Origin: Xanthostigma xanthostigma
Taxonomy: Eukaryota > Arthropoda > Insecta > Raphidioptera > Raphidiidae
Direction: 5' to 3'
Length of the DNA: 64,000 bases
Assembly (NCBI GenBank): GCA_963575645.1
Contig: OY754468.1
Span: forward strand, 23,398,465-23,462,464
Shown here: piece by piece, positions 1 through 10,274 of the stretch
Position numbering within the stretch: the stretch's first letter is position 1
Layout: each line of letters begins with the position of its first letter
The notes under the pieces: generated by a model
The model's input: only the letters and a program-made list of their open reading frames with translations
What the model was told of the DNA's origin: nothing
Databases searched by the model: none
Translations under genes and position numbers: made by a program

Positions 1-104
1 AAGTCATTGTAACTTGACATCTACTCACGTGCTAAGAATTGTGTGGAATGATACTAATTTAAGTCAATATTCACTTCTCAAAATTTTACTATAATTTTCA
101 TTTT

Positions 105-760
105 GAGATCCCCTGAATAAAAAAAAACACATTTTTGGAAAAAATCTGTGCGTCTATTTGTTTGTATACACGATACAGGTCAAACGAATGAGCAGATTAA
201 AACCAAATTTTGGGCGGATGTTTGATATACAAACTTGAAGAGTTCTGTTGTTTTTGGGGAAAATCGGCGCATGCGCAAAAGAGATATGTGCTATAACGTC
301 GTTTTTATTTAACAATGCTAAATGTAGAAAATAACGGGAAGTGTGATAGATGAAAAATAGTAATGGTGCGAATGGCGTCTGTTATGATATAAAGTCGAGA
401 AACGGACGTTAAACGCATTATTATTATCCACTTCCCGACGATAATTAAAATAATAATAATTATTATTATTAACAATGGTATACTTTTCATAACGGTTTAT
501 TATTCTAGGTACTTATTTTTACAAGAAAGTTTTGTAAAAAAATTCTTTTTTTACTTTATAGTTTTGGAAATATTCTGAAAATAAATAAAATCAGCTGATG
601 CAGATAACCATGCAAACGAATAGCAAATATCATAATATGTAATACTAGCCGTTACCCGCGTTACCGCACGCGATAACAAATTTTATTTTCTTTTTTATAT
701 TATATCAAATGTCAATATTGTTGGAATGGTTCCGGCGTTTAATTGGCTGGAATTTTTTAA
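105..760 (-). repeat. Dispersed repeat family E, copy A (Helitron-like end)
   Basis: Read on the minus strand, this stretch matches 10275-10880 (plus strand) over most of its length. Shared landmarks are the GCGCATGCGCCGATTTTCCC block near 265-285 and the block around 590-640. On the minus strand an internal end reads GCGGGTAACGGCTAGT at 646-661, a GC-rich hairpin followed by CTAGT, which is the usual Helitron 3' end. Copy B lacks that end, so the two copies differ by an insertion or a rearrangement there. The copy is also interrupted by a truncated SINE at 318-468. No coding capacity is visible. Confidence 0.6.
318..468 (+). mobile_element. 5'-truncated SINE, 9-bp target duplication
   Basis: A 151-bp insertion into repeat family E, absent from copy B at 10.6 kb. 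It is flanked by TTAACAATG at 309-317 and 469-477. Its body (about 318-425) matches 57226-57345, the 3' part of a tRNA-derived SINE, including the AAACGGACGTTAAACGC block. It ends in an ATT/AAT-rich tail. A 5' truncation with a tail and a variable-length duplication fits insertion by a LINE-encoded reverse transcriptase; the tRNA-like head is missing. That 57 kb is the parent structure is an inference. Confidence 0.6.
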
Positions 761-1456
761 AGTATCAAAATTGTAACCCGTTCTTACGTAATGTAATAAT
801 CTCCTGCCCTAGCACTGGTTCTCCAAGTTGGGCAGGAGATCATTTATATTATAATAATGCATACATGTAATTGTATAACATTTTTAGGATATAAAAAAAT
901 AAAATTTAAATATGGTGTTGCAGCTGCTACCGCAAAAACTACATCCATTTATTTCAATGCACGTTTTTTGTTGCATCATTCACCGCCATGTTACGACTAC
1001 TATATTACGGTACCGCTATCTTAGGAAATCAAAGCTTTGCCAGTCTCCTGAAAAGACAGAACAGTAACTTCGCGACAACACCGGTACTGTTATCAAAGTT
1101 ATATTAATTAAAACTGTACAATATCGGCACCTTAGAGAAGTTACGGATCTGTCCTTTCAAGAGACGAACATGTCTAGTGGGAGCCATTCAATTACGTCAC
1201 ATACTGAAGGGAGCGATAGTAACAATATTGTGATGCTCGAGGTACAGTATTAAAACAAAAGGCAAACGACTGAAATGAGATTTGTATAAATGAAATCTGA
1301 AACATACCTACAGAAGCTCAACTATACTATTGTTTTTAAGGCGGTCGTTAGAGAGAAATGTGACGTACTATTAGACGGGGGTAATATTTATAATGACAAA
1401 ATGTGACATGTGAGAGGGGGATAAAAAAAAGTGAGAGCGGATAGCTTTACGAGTGG
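761..1456. other. Intergenic, two small fold structures
   Basis: No gene seen. Apart from the stem-loop at 799-840 there is an inverted repeat at 1044-1164. Its arms of about 28 bp (TCTCCTGAAAAGACAG and its near complement near 1150) enclose about 65 bp. The rest is unremarkable AT-rich DNA. Confidence 0.5.
799..840 (+). other. Conserved stem-loop, likely LINE/SINE 3' tail
   Basis: ATCTCCTGCCC (799-809) pairs perfectly with GGGCAGGAGAT (830-840) around a loop that contains TAGCACTGG and CCAAG. The same fold, with compensating stem changes and the same loop, occurs at 37958-37993, where an AATAAATAAATAAA tail follows. A loop conserved across a varied stem suggests a recognised RNA structure, such as the 3' end of a LINE/SINE family. 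The family is not identified. Confidence 0.45.
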
Positions 1457-1590
1457 TTGAAATAAAACTTCTCTTAATTCGTTTATACCGCTTTCACTTT
1501 TGGGAAATATTCACTCACAAATTAAATCACTCGAAAATTATATTACGTTGGCTATGCTTATTGGCTATGTTTCCACTTTCATTTGGGAAC
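1457..1590 (-). repeat. Repeat family D fragment
   Basis: Begins TTGAAATAAAACTTC, the terminal inverted repeat of family D with one change. Read on the minus strand it matches 46130-46258 and 6590-6719 (shared TGAGAGTGG-like and GTGATTTAATTT blocks). Only one end of the element is kept. No coding function seen. Confidence 0.6.
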
Positions 1591-2836
1591 CGCGATATGG
1601 ACTACTCTATCTGGCGGCGAAACTTACTAACTAACATGTAAGAAACAAGTATATGAATCGTACTGTCAATGAATACTGTTAATCGTGATTTTTTTATAAT
1701 AATAATAAAAAAATCGTTGATAAATTAATAAATAACTTATTATGGAACCTGCGAAGTTTTCACCTCGTGCAAACACAAATAAAAAGTTATAAAAAGTTGT
1801 AATAGTTATAGTATACCACGTCATTTCAATGCAGATGGTTAGTTATTTTACCAAGTAAGTAGGTATTATACTTAATCTTAGTATTGAAAACTTAATTTAT
1901 TAATTGAATAGTTATTACTATTAAATAACATTCCCAATTTTGATAGAAAAAATTAAGTTAAAAAGACATTTTGACAGATGACTATTTTTAGGTTGAGAAC
2001 TTATCTGTTGCAATAAATGTTTGCAACGTTCATCAACACTGCATTGATATAATATCTCTATTCACCACTTTTATTTCTTGTGGATTACTCTTTAAATCGA
2101 AAGTTTGTAAACAGAAAGCATTAAAATTCACCTTACTTGAAGGTTCTGTTTCAACTGAATTTTTGCCTAATTTTATGATATGGCCGGCATTAAAATATAT
2201 ACGTTCCCCTTCAAGGAAATTTCTTTTTCGGTGATTTGTATCAGCCCAATTATTGTTCGGATACTTCACATTTTATTGCACTTAAAAAATTCATAATTGC
2301 ACTGTTTACTATGTAGTAACCACAGTAACTATGGGAAATGATACTTCATCATCGCCATGTTTTCAAAGCTCCACCCATTTGACGAACCCCAATTCAAGAT
2401 CATGGTTTCTACAGATGCGTTTTGATGTCTGTATCTCTCTTAGTTTGGAAACTACGACCATTCGAATATTTTAAATGATTTGTTGAAAACTATAAACTAT
2501 AACTTCTAAGCCAAAAGACATACAGACGTTTGTTTGTGCTCATTGGATTCAGCCTGTTTTTTTCTATAAGCATGACGATTTTCCAAAAGTTCCAACAAAT
2601 TTCGGTTTTCGTCAAATTTCGCATTTTTTTAAAAGGGTATCGAATTCTCAAATATACTTTTGAAATTGAAAATACTTACAGAAAAAAATACGCTAAATTT
2701 AATGAGCGTAAGCAAATGACTCTTTTAGTTTGGAAACTACGGTCATTCAAAGGTTTTGTATGATTTTCTGAAAACTCTAAATGCAAATAACTTCTAAACC
2801 AATTTTTTTATAAAATAACGATACGGAACACTGAGC
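1591..2836. repeat. Intergenic with a diverged direct repeat
   Basis: No gene seen. A unit of about 75 bp at 2436-2512 recurs at 2717-2798 about 281 bp on. Both contain TTTGGAAACTACG and end in AACTTCTAARCC. The copies are diverged and are probably an internal duplication in an old element. Confidence 0.4.
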
Positions 2837-2877
2837 GCGCGAGTTCCACTCGCACTTGTCCGTCTTTTTCAGTATTA
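2837..2877 (+). repeat. Family F terminal hairpin
   Basis: Reads GCGCGAGTTCCACTCGCAC then TTGTCCGTC and T-rich sequence. The small palindrome (GCGAGT/ACTCGC) followed by CTTGGCC-like sequence recurs at 32059-32095, 33586-33615 and on the minus strand at 46862-46890. It marks the end of a dispersed insect repeat whose body is best seen at 46855-47397. Confidence 0.5.
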
Positions 2878-2959
2878 TTGACTGTTCTCTCTTTTATGAG
2901 TTATAGAGAAATAAACCCGCGGGTTATAGGTTCGCCATCACTGGTATATGCTGTGCTTA

Positions 2960-4048
2960 TAACAAAAGCCAATTTTTAAAGTTTTTGTCTGTATGCCTGT
3001 TTGTTCCGGCTAATGTCTGAAACGACTGGGCCGATTTTGACGGGACTTTCACTGGCATATAGCTGATGTTATAAGGAGTCACTTAGGCTATAAAAAGAAA
3101 ATAAGGAAGTCTTTCCGTAAACTCTGCGAACTGAACAAACATAAATTCCACACCTCGTTATTTAAAGCAACCTACTTCATACCTAGAGCTAATGGCCTTG
3201 CTGCCGAAGCCTCATAATATAGTACAGTGTGTCCCCGGATAGAGTTCACAATAGGTGAGATTGACCAAAAATTTTCAAATTGGAAATTCATATTTTGGGA
3301 TTCCGCCCTGCTTAGTCTGAAACTTATTTTTAGTTGACTTTCGATTTTTTTAAATCAAGTAGGCCTTTACAGTTGAGCAAGACCTCTTTTCGTTTCAGGT
3401 AAAGTACCTGTTCCGTTCATAGTACGAAAAAGTGTCACTAAGAAAAGTTGTTCACTATGAAAAATTATGGCGTTATGCAAATTTTCAGAATGATCGGCCT
3501 ACTTTGATAAAAAATCCACTTTTATTTTGTTTTGTTTGAAAAACAATCGCGTGGAGGAAGCCAAACAGAGGAATTGAAGTTTAATTTATTTTTTTTGATA
3601 AACTGTAAAAATTTGAATGTTAATTTGAACACTTCTAACCATTCTGTTTTCTCATCTAAGATTTATCATGTAATCGTTAATAATAAATATTTTTCTACTT
3701 CTATTATTAAACTAGGCCGAGCATTCTGAAAATTTGCATAACGCCATAATTTTTTATTGTGAACAACTTTTCTTAGTGACACTTTTGCGTACTATGAACG
3801 GAAAAGGTAATTTACCTGAAACGAAAAGAGGTTTTGCTCAACTGTAAAGACCTACTTGATTTAAAAAAATTGAAAGTAAACTAAAAATAAGTTTCAGACC
3901 AAGCAGGGCGGAATTCCAAAATATGAAATTTTAATTCGAAAATTTTTGGTCAATTTCACCTATTGTGAACTCAGTCCGGGGACACACTGTATACATATAT
4001 AAAAAAAATAATAAATTCCACGCGGACGAAGTCGCGGGTTACAGCTAG
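2960..4048 (+). mobile_element. Helitron-like element, split by a MITE
   Basis: The 3' end is clear: the hairpin CGCGGACGAAGTCGCGGG at 4021-4038, a short spacer, then CTAG ending at 4048 before host T, which is the Helitron 3' signature. The left part (2985-3110) has the TGTTCCGGCTAATG and GATTTTGACGGGACTTTC blocks often seen in insect copies. A Tc1/mariner foldback (3225-3989) occupies most of the interior. I cannot place the 5' TC end, so the left border is approximate. No Rep/helicase is encoded, so it is non-autonomous. Confidence 0.6.
3225..3989. mobile_element. Tc1/mariner-type foldback MITE, TA duplication
   Basis: Ends in CAGTGTGTCCCCGG and its complement, flanked by TA at 3223-3224 and 3990-3991. 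The arms are very long: 3225 to about 3495 is the inverted copy of about 3717-3989, around a centre of roughly 220 bp. The TA duplication and CAGTG ends fit Tc1/mariner. The 65-codon ORF at 3532-3729 is AT-rich and not recognisable as a transposase. It lies inside the Helitron-like element, so it is younger than that element. Confidence 0.8.
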
Positions 4049-4049
4049 T

Positions 4050-4765
4050 AATAAATATTTCAAGATCAACGTGAGTGTCGCTTCCGTAATAATTTTCTGT
4101 GGTACTACCAACACTAACACAGATGCTCTACCAACGTTAGGTAAAGAAGTTTTTTTTATGCACATGTGTATCCGTAATATACGTGCACAAAGCCCGACAA
4201 TAGGTTTAGAATGAGGATGTTAGAGTGAAGAGGAACCCTATAATATGCGGGAGAGACAGGCGTCGAAGTGGGACAGGCTGAAAACTGAAGGAGATATAAG
4301 TTTGGGAGGTCGTCTTTGTTGATGTGATGTTAGGGATGTTCATATATTGTTCAGACTGAACTTACCACTCGCTTGTCTACATAATTTAACCGAGATACTT
4401 TACTTTGCATACCTCAATACAACTTTGATATTCTCAATTATTTAATAACAGATGCTTTACTAGGATCTTAAGTGAACCGGACGAAACGAAACCGCTTAAA
4501 AACTAATTTATTTGGACCTAGTATAAACGAGCATCTTTAATTTCCCGGTAGTGGGGAAGTTATGGCTCCGAAAATCGAAATAAAAATTTGTAACATATAA
4601 TAATATAGTGTTTTTACACTATTTTTGTTGAAAAGATCTCTCTGTCTCTCTCTCTCTCTCTCTGTGTATGTACGTACGTACGTGATCATTTCTTTCTACG
4701 ATGAAATAATAAAATAAAATAAAAAAAATAAAAAATGATTTCGAATACATATATGTTATATATTA
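4050..4765. repeat. Intergenic with microsatellites
   Basis: No gene seen. A (CT)n tract at 4641-4664 runs into (GTAC)n at about 4670-4682. The rest is low-complexity AT-rich sequence. Confidence 0.6.
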
Positions 4766-4918
4766 GATATCGTGATAATAATAAAAGAAAAATCGTAGGA
4801 TTGTGGACAAAAATATTAGAAAAAATATTATATTCGTGTACGACGTTTCGTCTAAATCTATAGACGATACTATTTTTGTACACAGGCCTGCGATTTTTCT
4901 TATTATTATTGATATCGA
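4766..4918. repeat. Short foldback
   Basis: The arm 4766-4820 is the near inverse of 4864-4918. Both contain GAAAAATCG and ACAAAAATA and end near GATATCG. The total of 153 bp with a loop of about 43 bp suggests a hairpin MITE. No target duplication is recognised. Confidence 0.45.
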
Positions 4919-5577
4919 CTACGTTAAGGTTCCAATCGACGCGCATTAACGTAAATATGATCTTAAAGATTTTTTTTTAATCGGTTTAACCAAAAAAACA
5001 GCAACAAAGTGCATTTTAGGGTTTTTTGAGAAAAATTTGTACAAATTTTTTTTATTTAAATCAAAGCTACCTGCATTTTTATAGTAGTAAAAAAAACCCA
5101 ATTGTAAACTTTGCTGAAATTCTACCTACCTTGGGAGGAAACTTAAAACAGTATTTCAGGCCTGAAAATATCTATTGTCAGAGAAGATTGGTATAAACTA
5201 ACAAAACATCAAATTACTTATGAAAAAACTAAATTCATTTATAAGCGCCTGATGTTAATTAACTCGAAATTTGCGTATCACGATACCATTAATTATCGGA
5301 AATATGAGAGCCAACGAAACTATAATTCGAGACTGACTTCAACTGAGATTCGAGATTTAATATCAGCTCCTGCTGTTTCAATTCCAAGTTTCATATAAAA
5401 TTATACTGTGTTTGAAATACAAGTACTATCTGATTATAGGTAGGTATTAATTATAATTTATATAGTAACAGTAGAACATCGTTTTAGTTCAAATCACTTA
5501 CTAGGTTTTACCTGTTTGTCTACACATCGATTCTGTTCCTACGACGGTAACCTTATCGAAAAACTAGCATAATGTTG
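4919..5577. other. Intergenic, nothing recognised
   Basis: AT-rich sequence with poly-T and poly-A runs. No ORF, terminal repeat or known motif is visible. Confidence 0.5.
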
Positions 5578-5585
5578 CAATAGAT

Positions 5586-6115
5586 CAGTGATTCCCAAAG
5601 TGGTCTATATATTGACCCCCAGGGGTCCACGACAACTTGCAAGGGGTCCATATCAGGGGGAAAAAAATTGGGAGTCCATGAAATGAAAATGGGGATCAAC
5701 GATAGTGAATCTCCTAACAAAAAAAGGAACAAACTGGATATCGTTAACCGAAGAGATTTATAAGATTAAATCTAACTAAATTGATGCCAAATGTTGAAAA
5801 ATTATTAAAGCATCAGGTTCATACTAAAAGAATAAATTTTTTGCTTAGTTATTTTATGTAACAGAAATTATATTTTACTTTGCTTCGTTTTAATTTGAAT
5901 CTAATTAATAAATGTATAAAACTAAACATTTCACACTACATTTCACTACCGTTATAAATTTAAATCGTTCAAAATGAGAAGCACTATACCGGGTGTCAAA
6001 AATACATTGAAATTAATGAATTTGCAAAAAATCATTATCAGATAAGCAGGGGGTCTACCCAAAACCGAAAAACATGGCAAGTGGTCTACAACACAAAAAA
6101 GTTTGGGAACCTCTG
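5586..6115. mobile_element. hAT MITE, 8-bp duplication CAATAGAT
   Basis: The ends are CAGTGATTCCCAAAGTGGTC and the complement of GTTTGGGAACCTCTG, typical hAT termini. CAATAGAT flanks both sides exactly (5578-5585 and 6116-6123). The 530-bp element has no transposase ORF and is non-autonomous. The ends have diverged by a few bases, so it is moderately old. Confidence 0.85.
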
Positions 6116-6278
6116 CAATAGATGAAGACAGTTTATCGTTCGGTTAGGGTGAGAAATCGTAAACGATTAAAAATCGCATAGTGTTACCAACATAGGAGTT
6201 AATCTCCTATAGAGAACCAAGATTTAAATGCAAATAACGTCTATGCAAACAACTTATTTAAAGTCTCGTTTGTAGAGA

Positions 6279-6470
6279 GAAGTTTTACTTCAATAAATAA
6301 AAAAAAATATCAAGGGGAAGTCGATCGTTTATGGGATCTCTTGTCCCCCGATTAGTGAGCGAGTTTTGCCAGTTTAAAACATAAACTGGCAAAACGCGCT
6401 CACAAATAGATACCATAAACGACCGACTCTCCATGGATATTTTTTTTTTCATTTATTGAAGTAAAACTTC
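6279..6470. repeat. Palindromic element with a central hairpin
   Basis: GAAGTTTTACTTCAATAAAT at the left is the exact inverse of the right end. Complementarity continues inward through the CGTTTATGG-like block to a central hairpin at about 6353-6402 (GTTTTGCCAGTTT against AAACTGGCAAAAC). The outer 15 bp equal the terminal repeat of family D, and a family D copy starts at 6456, so the two share an end. No coding sequence. Confidence 0.6.
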
Positions 6471-6719
6471 GTTAGGTGCGACTTGAGAGTAACGCAAATT
6501 TTGTTTCGTACGAAAGTAACGTGTTTATGCTTTTTCCGCTGCCTAAAGGCATCGATTGACAGATGGCGGCATCAAAACACATCTGTAAGAAACCTAGCTG
6601 CATACGTAAACCAATAAGAATAGCCAACGTAATTTAATTTGCGAGTGATTTAATTTAGTGAGTGCATCTTTCCCAAAAAGTGAGAGTGGTAAAAACAAAT
6701 TAAAAGAAGTTTTACTTAC
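6456..6719 (+). repeat. Repeat family D copy
   Basis: Starts TTGAAGTAAAACTTC and ends GAAGTTTTACTT, an inverted terminal repeat of about 13-15 bp. The body matches 45997-46258 (GGCATCGA, ACAGATGGCG, ATAGCCAACGTAATTT, GAGTGATTTAATTTA blocks in order). It is non-coding and probably a non-autonomous DNA transposon. No clear target duplication is visible. Confidence 0.6.
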
Positions 6720-6968
6720 ACGCACTCATGTATTTTTAAATTATTATAGTTTTTACATAGTTGCTACTTAACCATTTTTCTTGTAGACCGGGCACCTAAG
6801 AGGTTCATATGCGTTCTCACGTCTGATATAGATTCTAGAGACCACAGACTTCCATATAATTAATGTTGCCAGGAAAAATTTCAGTCTAATTTTGTTTGCG
6901 CGCATAAAGTACTTAGCCAATTTTTATATTGGAAACTTTTTTTAATCAAAATAGTGAACTCATTAAAA

Positions 6969-7416
6969 TCCTAACTAAAATTATTAATGCGAATGTGAGT
7001 TTGTTTGTTACGCTTTCACCCGTAAACCACTGAACAGATTTCGATATAATTTGGCATGGAGATAGATTGAATCCTGAGGAAGGACATAAGTTACTGTTTG
7101 TTTCAAAAAACAACACTGAATAGGCGATGAAAGTTTGTATGGAGAACCGAACATTTCTCAACTTAGGTATATGAAAATTCATATTTTGGCTTTTGGTAAG
7201 AATAAAGAAATACGTATTTCACCGTTTTTGCAAAATTTACCCTCAGGAGGGTAAAATTGGGGATGATTTCAAAATTCACACGTAATATATAGCACACAAA
7301 AATGTCAAATTGTACCTATAAACATTGTTTTTTTTAAGTGGTACTACAATACGGTGGAATCGTTGCGTTGTCTCTGTTTCATCTCAATCGCGTGAGGAGC
7401 CGCGGATAGCAGCTAG
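6969..7416 (+). mobile_element. Non-autonomous Helitron
   Basis: The 5' end TCCTAACTAAAATTATTAAT follows host A. The 3' end is the GC-rich GAGCCGCGGATAGCAG then CTAG at 7413-7416 before host T. Insertion between A and T, no target duplication, a 5' TC and a 3' CTAG fit Helitrons. The internal blocks (TTTGTTTGTTACGC, TGAACAGATTTCGAT) are common in insect copies. The 78-codon minus-strand ORF inside is a by-product of the repeat. Confidence 0.7.
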
Positions 7417-7438
7417 TAAAATATAATTACACCAGGAA

Positions 7439-7836
7439 GTGAAAATACAATGTATACAATGTATTTTCACTAGCTGTAAAAGTAACTAGAAATTGTGTAC
7501 CCGTATGTATTCGTTACTTAAAGAACCAGTACCCGTTACTTTCGTATCGTTACCTTACTCGTTACTTTTCATACGGCATACAATCGTGTATAACAGCATC
7601 AAGAAGTGTATGTTCTCTGGCATCAAGCATGTACCCATCCTATCGAGGCGCGTCGCATCGTGGTACGGTATGACTTCGTTCGTATAACGTATAACCGCAT
7701 CATACGAGTCGAACTGACTCCATGCCAGTTCGATACGACAGATGCGAGTAACGAAATGAATTTGTAAGTAACGATTCGGTACTTCGAGTCAGACGATGTA
7801 CCCGTTACTCAGTAACGAATACATACGGTTTGTTAC
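7439..7836. repeat. GTAAC-rich inverted repeat region
   Basis: Opens with a perfect short palindrome (GTGAAAATAC/GTATTTTCAC, 7439-7470). From about 7495 to 7830 there are many GTAAC/GTTAC motifs. CCCGTATGTATTCGTTACT at 7500-7518 is the inverse of AGTAACGAATACATACGG at 7811-7828, so it is probably a MITE of about 340 bp. Superfamily unknown. Confidence 0.45.
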
Positions 7837-7937
7837 AGCTTAGTCCGGGAGCCGGCAATAGTGAAAGTGCACTTACACGGATTTTCAAGATTTTATATAA
7901 ATAAATAGTACATAACAATACGAACAGAATAAGCCCG

Positions 7938-8290
7938 GTATGACAGGGTTTATCCTGGCACCTGTATTTTTTATGCATTTTAGTATATTCAAAATTCTAT
8001 TATGTTTTGCACCTATCGCGGAAATAAATTTTAATTACACTATTTTCTTGCAAATTTTATGAACTTTTCAAAAATCTTGGTATGACAGCAATTATCGTGG
8101 CAGAAAAGCCTGTCATACCGCCTTAAAGAATATAGAAGTTATCAAATTTTACCCCCATCGCGGATAACATTTTTTTTTTTTTTAACTTCTTCATTTTAAT
8201 GTATTCTTTCAATATATTTCAGTATGACAGCTTAAAACATGCCGATAATCCCTGTCATACCAGTTTCAAAAAACGTAATTTTTTTAAGAA
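7938..8290. repeat. Subterminal 142-bp tandem repeats (left arm)
   Basis: TATGACAG occurs at 7939, 8081 and 8223, exactly 142 bp apart, and the inverse CTGTCATA at 8110 and 8252, again 142 bp apart. ATCGCGGA also recurs. The array is mirrored in the right arm at about 9207-9559. Regular subterminal motifs are known transposase-binding arrangements; that role here is inference. Confidence 0.6.
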
Positions 8291-8468
8291 GCTGACTTAT
8301 ATACCGTATACAAAATTAAATATTATAAAGTTACTTACCTAATTGATAAAAAAAATATTGTTATCAATGAATAAGGGAAATTAATAAGGGAATATATGTA
8401 GATTATATGGTTTAACTTATTTATTTAACAAAAAATTACTTAAAAATAAAATACAATGTTAATATTAC

Positions 8469-8717
8469 TTATTCATAATTATCGATATCGTCACAATATC
8501 GTATATTTGTTTGTTCATCGTCTTCATCTTCATTTTCATAATTTTTGGTAATTTCTTCAACAGTTAGCGGAGCTGCCTGGCCAATATACCATAATGGTTC
8601 AAGTCTATTTTTTTCATTAAGTTGCCAACCACACGTTGTTGGGTCATATAAAATGCAGGTTTGTTGAGTAGCATTTTGCCACATTGTATTTATAAATATT
8701 GTTCTTAAAATTTGCAT
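8469..8717 (-). pseudogene. C-terminal transposon-protein relic, left arm
   Basis: 82 codons, mirrored in the right arm from the ILRTIFINTMWQ block to the stop. Here the ORF starts at an ATG made by the arm junction, so it is a by-product of the inverted duplication. The visible pattern is I-RT-I---W----Q followed by DPT--GW and an acidic tail ending in DNYE. It is not expected to function alone. Confidence 0.5.
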
Positions 8718-9028
8718 TTTATAAAGGCATGATAAACTTCAATTCCAGCAATATTCCTCCTTGTTGGAAAAGTTTATCACAAAAAATTTTAAGAACAATA
8801 TTTATAAATACAATGTGGCAAAATGCTACTCAACAAACCTGCATTTTATATGACCCAACAACGTGTGGTTGGCAACTTAATGAAAAAAATAGACTTGAAC
8901 CATTATGGTATATTGGCCAGGCAGCTCCGCTAACTGTTGAAGAAATTACCAAAAATTATGAAAATGAAGATGAAGACGATGAACAAACAAATATACGATA
9001 TTGTGACGATATCGATAATTATGAATAA
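8699..9028 (+). pseudogene. C-terminal transposon-protein relic, right arm
   Basis: 109 codons. The first 30 residues come from the unique spacer and include the block IPPCWKSL, followed by ILRTIFINTMWQ, DPTTCGW, LEPLWYIGQ and the acidic stretch NEDEDDEQ before the stop. The order PPC..L..KI.RT...W, then DP...GW, then LEPLW resembles the C-terminal part of proteins encoded by insect DNA transposons. I recognise the pattern but cannot name the superfamily. The N-terminal and catalytic parts are absent, so it is a relic. Confidence 0.5.
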
Positions 9029-9659
9029 GTAATATTAACATTGTATTTTATTTTTAAGTAATTTTTTGTTAAATAAATAAGTTAAACCATATAATCTACA
9101 TATATTCCCTTATTAATTTCCCTTATTCATTGATAACAATATTTTTTTTATCAATTAGGTAAGTAACTTTATAATATTTAATTTTGTATACGGTATATAA
9201 GTCAGCTTCTTAAAAAAATTACGTTTTTTGAAACTGGTATGACAGGGATTATCGGCATGTTTTAAGCTGTCATACTGAAATATATTGAAAGAATACATTA
9301 AAATGAAGAAGTTAAAAAAAAAAAAAATGTTATCCGCGATGGGGGTAAAATTTGATAACTTCTATATTCTTTAAGGCGGTATGACAGGCTTTTCTGCCAC
9401 GATAATTGCTGTCATACCAAGATTTTTGAAAAGTTCATAAAATTTGCAAGAAAATAGTGTAATTAAAATTTATTTCCGCGATAGGTGCAAAACATAATAG
9501 AATTTTGAATATACTAAAATGCATAAAAAATACAGGTGCCAGGATAAACCCTGTCATACCGGGCTTATTCTGTTCGTATTGTTATGTACTATTTATTTAT
9601 ATAAAATCTTGAAAATCCGTGTAAGTGCACTTTCACTATTGCCGGCTCCCCGCCTAGCT

Positions 9660-10270
9660 CTAAAATGCATCCTTTGCACATTTAGACTACGCCACTGAGT
9701 AAGTATGCATATACTCCTTCCAAACATACGCGAACACACCAACACACCCACACACTCTTACACACATGCATGCATGTGCTCACATAGATGTGAAGATCTG
9801 GACCATAAAACAAAGGAAGGAACTTGCATCCTAAATTATGTTTTTTCTAGTCTTCCTTACACTTTCACTACCTTATATATTTACGTCGTTTTGTTTACTT
9901 TTGATTTCGTCTTTTTTGTTAAAGGAGTATCATTCGTCTACCTAACCACAAATAAAAATAAAAATGAAATGGTGTTTTATAAAAAATATTTATTTTTTCA
10001 GTTAAAATGGTGAAACTTATTAAGTCTAGACTTCAAAAGTGTTAGTGTACATTTTCGTAGTGTGGAATTAATGAATTATAGTTTCAGATTTAATAAAAAA
10101 AATCAGTCAAATATCAAAGCAATTCATGCGCCAAGGGTGACGTACATCATTCGCTATAATTTGTCTGTAATCTTTAATTTTTTTCAAAATGTATCAAATG
10201 TATTATTTTGGTGATAGAGGGACGTTATACTTTTTTGGTATAATTTTATAGAAAGTCATCAAGAAATTAA
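9660..10270. repeat. Intergenic with CA-rich simple sequence
   Basis: 9714-9785 is CA/CACA-rich with a short CATGCATGCATG run. The 102-codon ORF over it has simple-sequence composition and is not believed. The rest is AT-rich with nothing recognised. Confidence 0.5.
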
Positions 10271-10274
10271 AAAA

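Larger units (their letters stand above)
7847..9650. mobile_element. 1.8-kb near-perfect palindromic transposon derivative
   Basis: The left arm (7847-8712) is the inverse of the right arm (8784-9650), with about 70 bp of unique spacer. I saw no mismatch in the parts compared. Both ends read GGGAGCCGGCAATAGTGAAA inward. Each arm carries a 142-bp subterminal repeat array and the last part of a transposon ORF. Only the right copy continues into the spacer with further matching protein, so the left arm looks like an inverted duplicate of the right end. The flanks show no clear target duplication. Superfamily not assigned. Confidence 0.75.
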
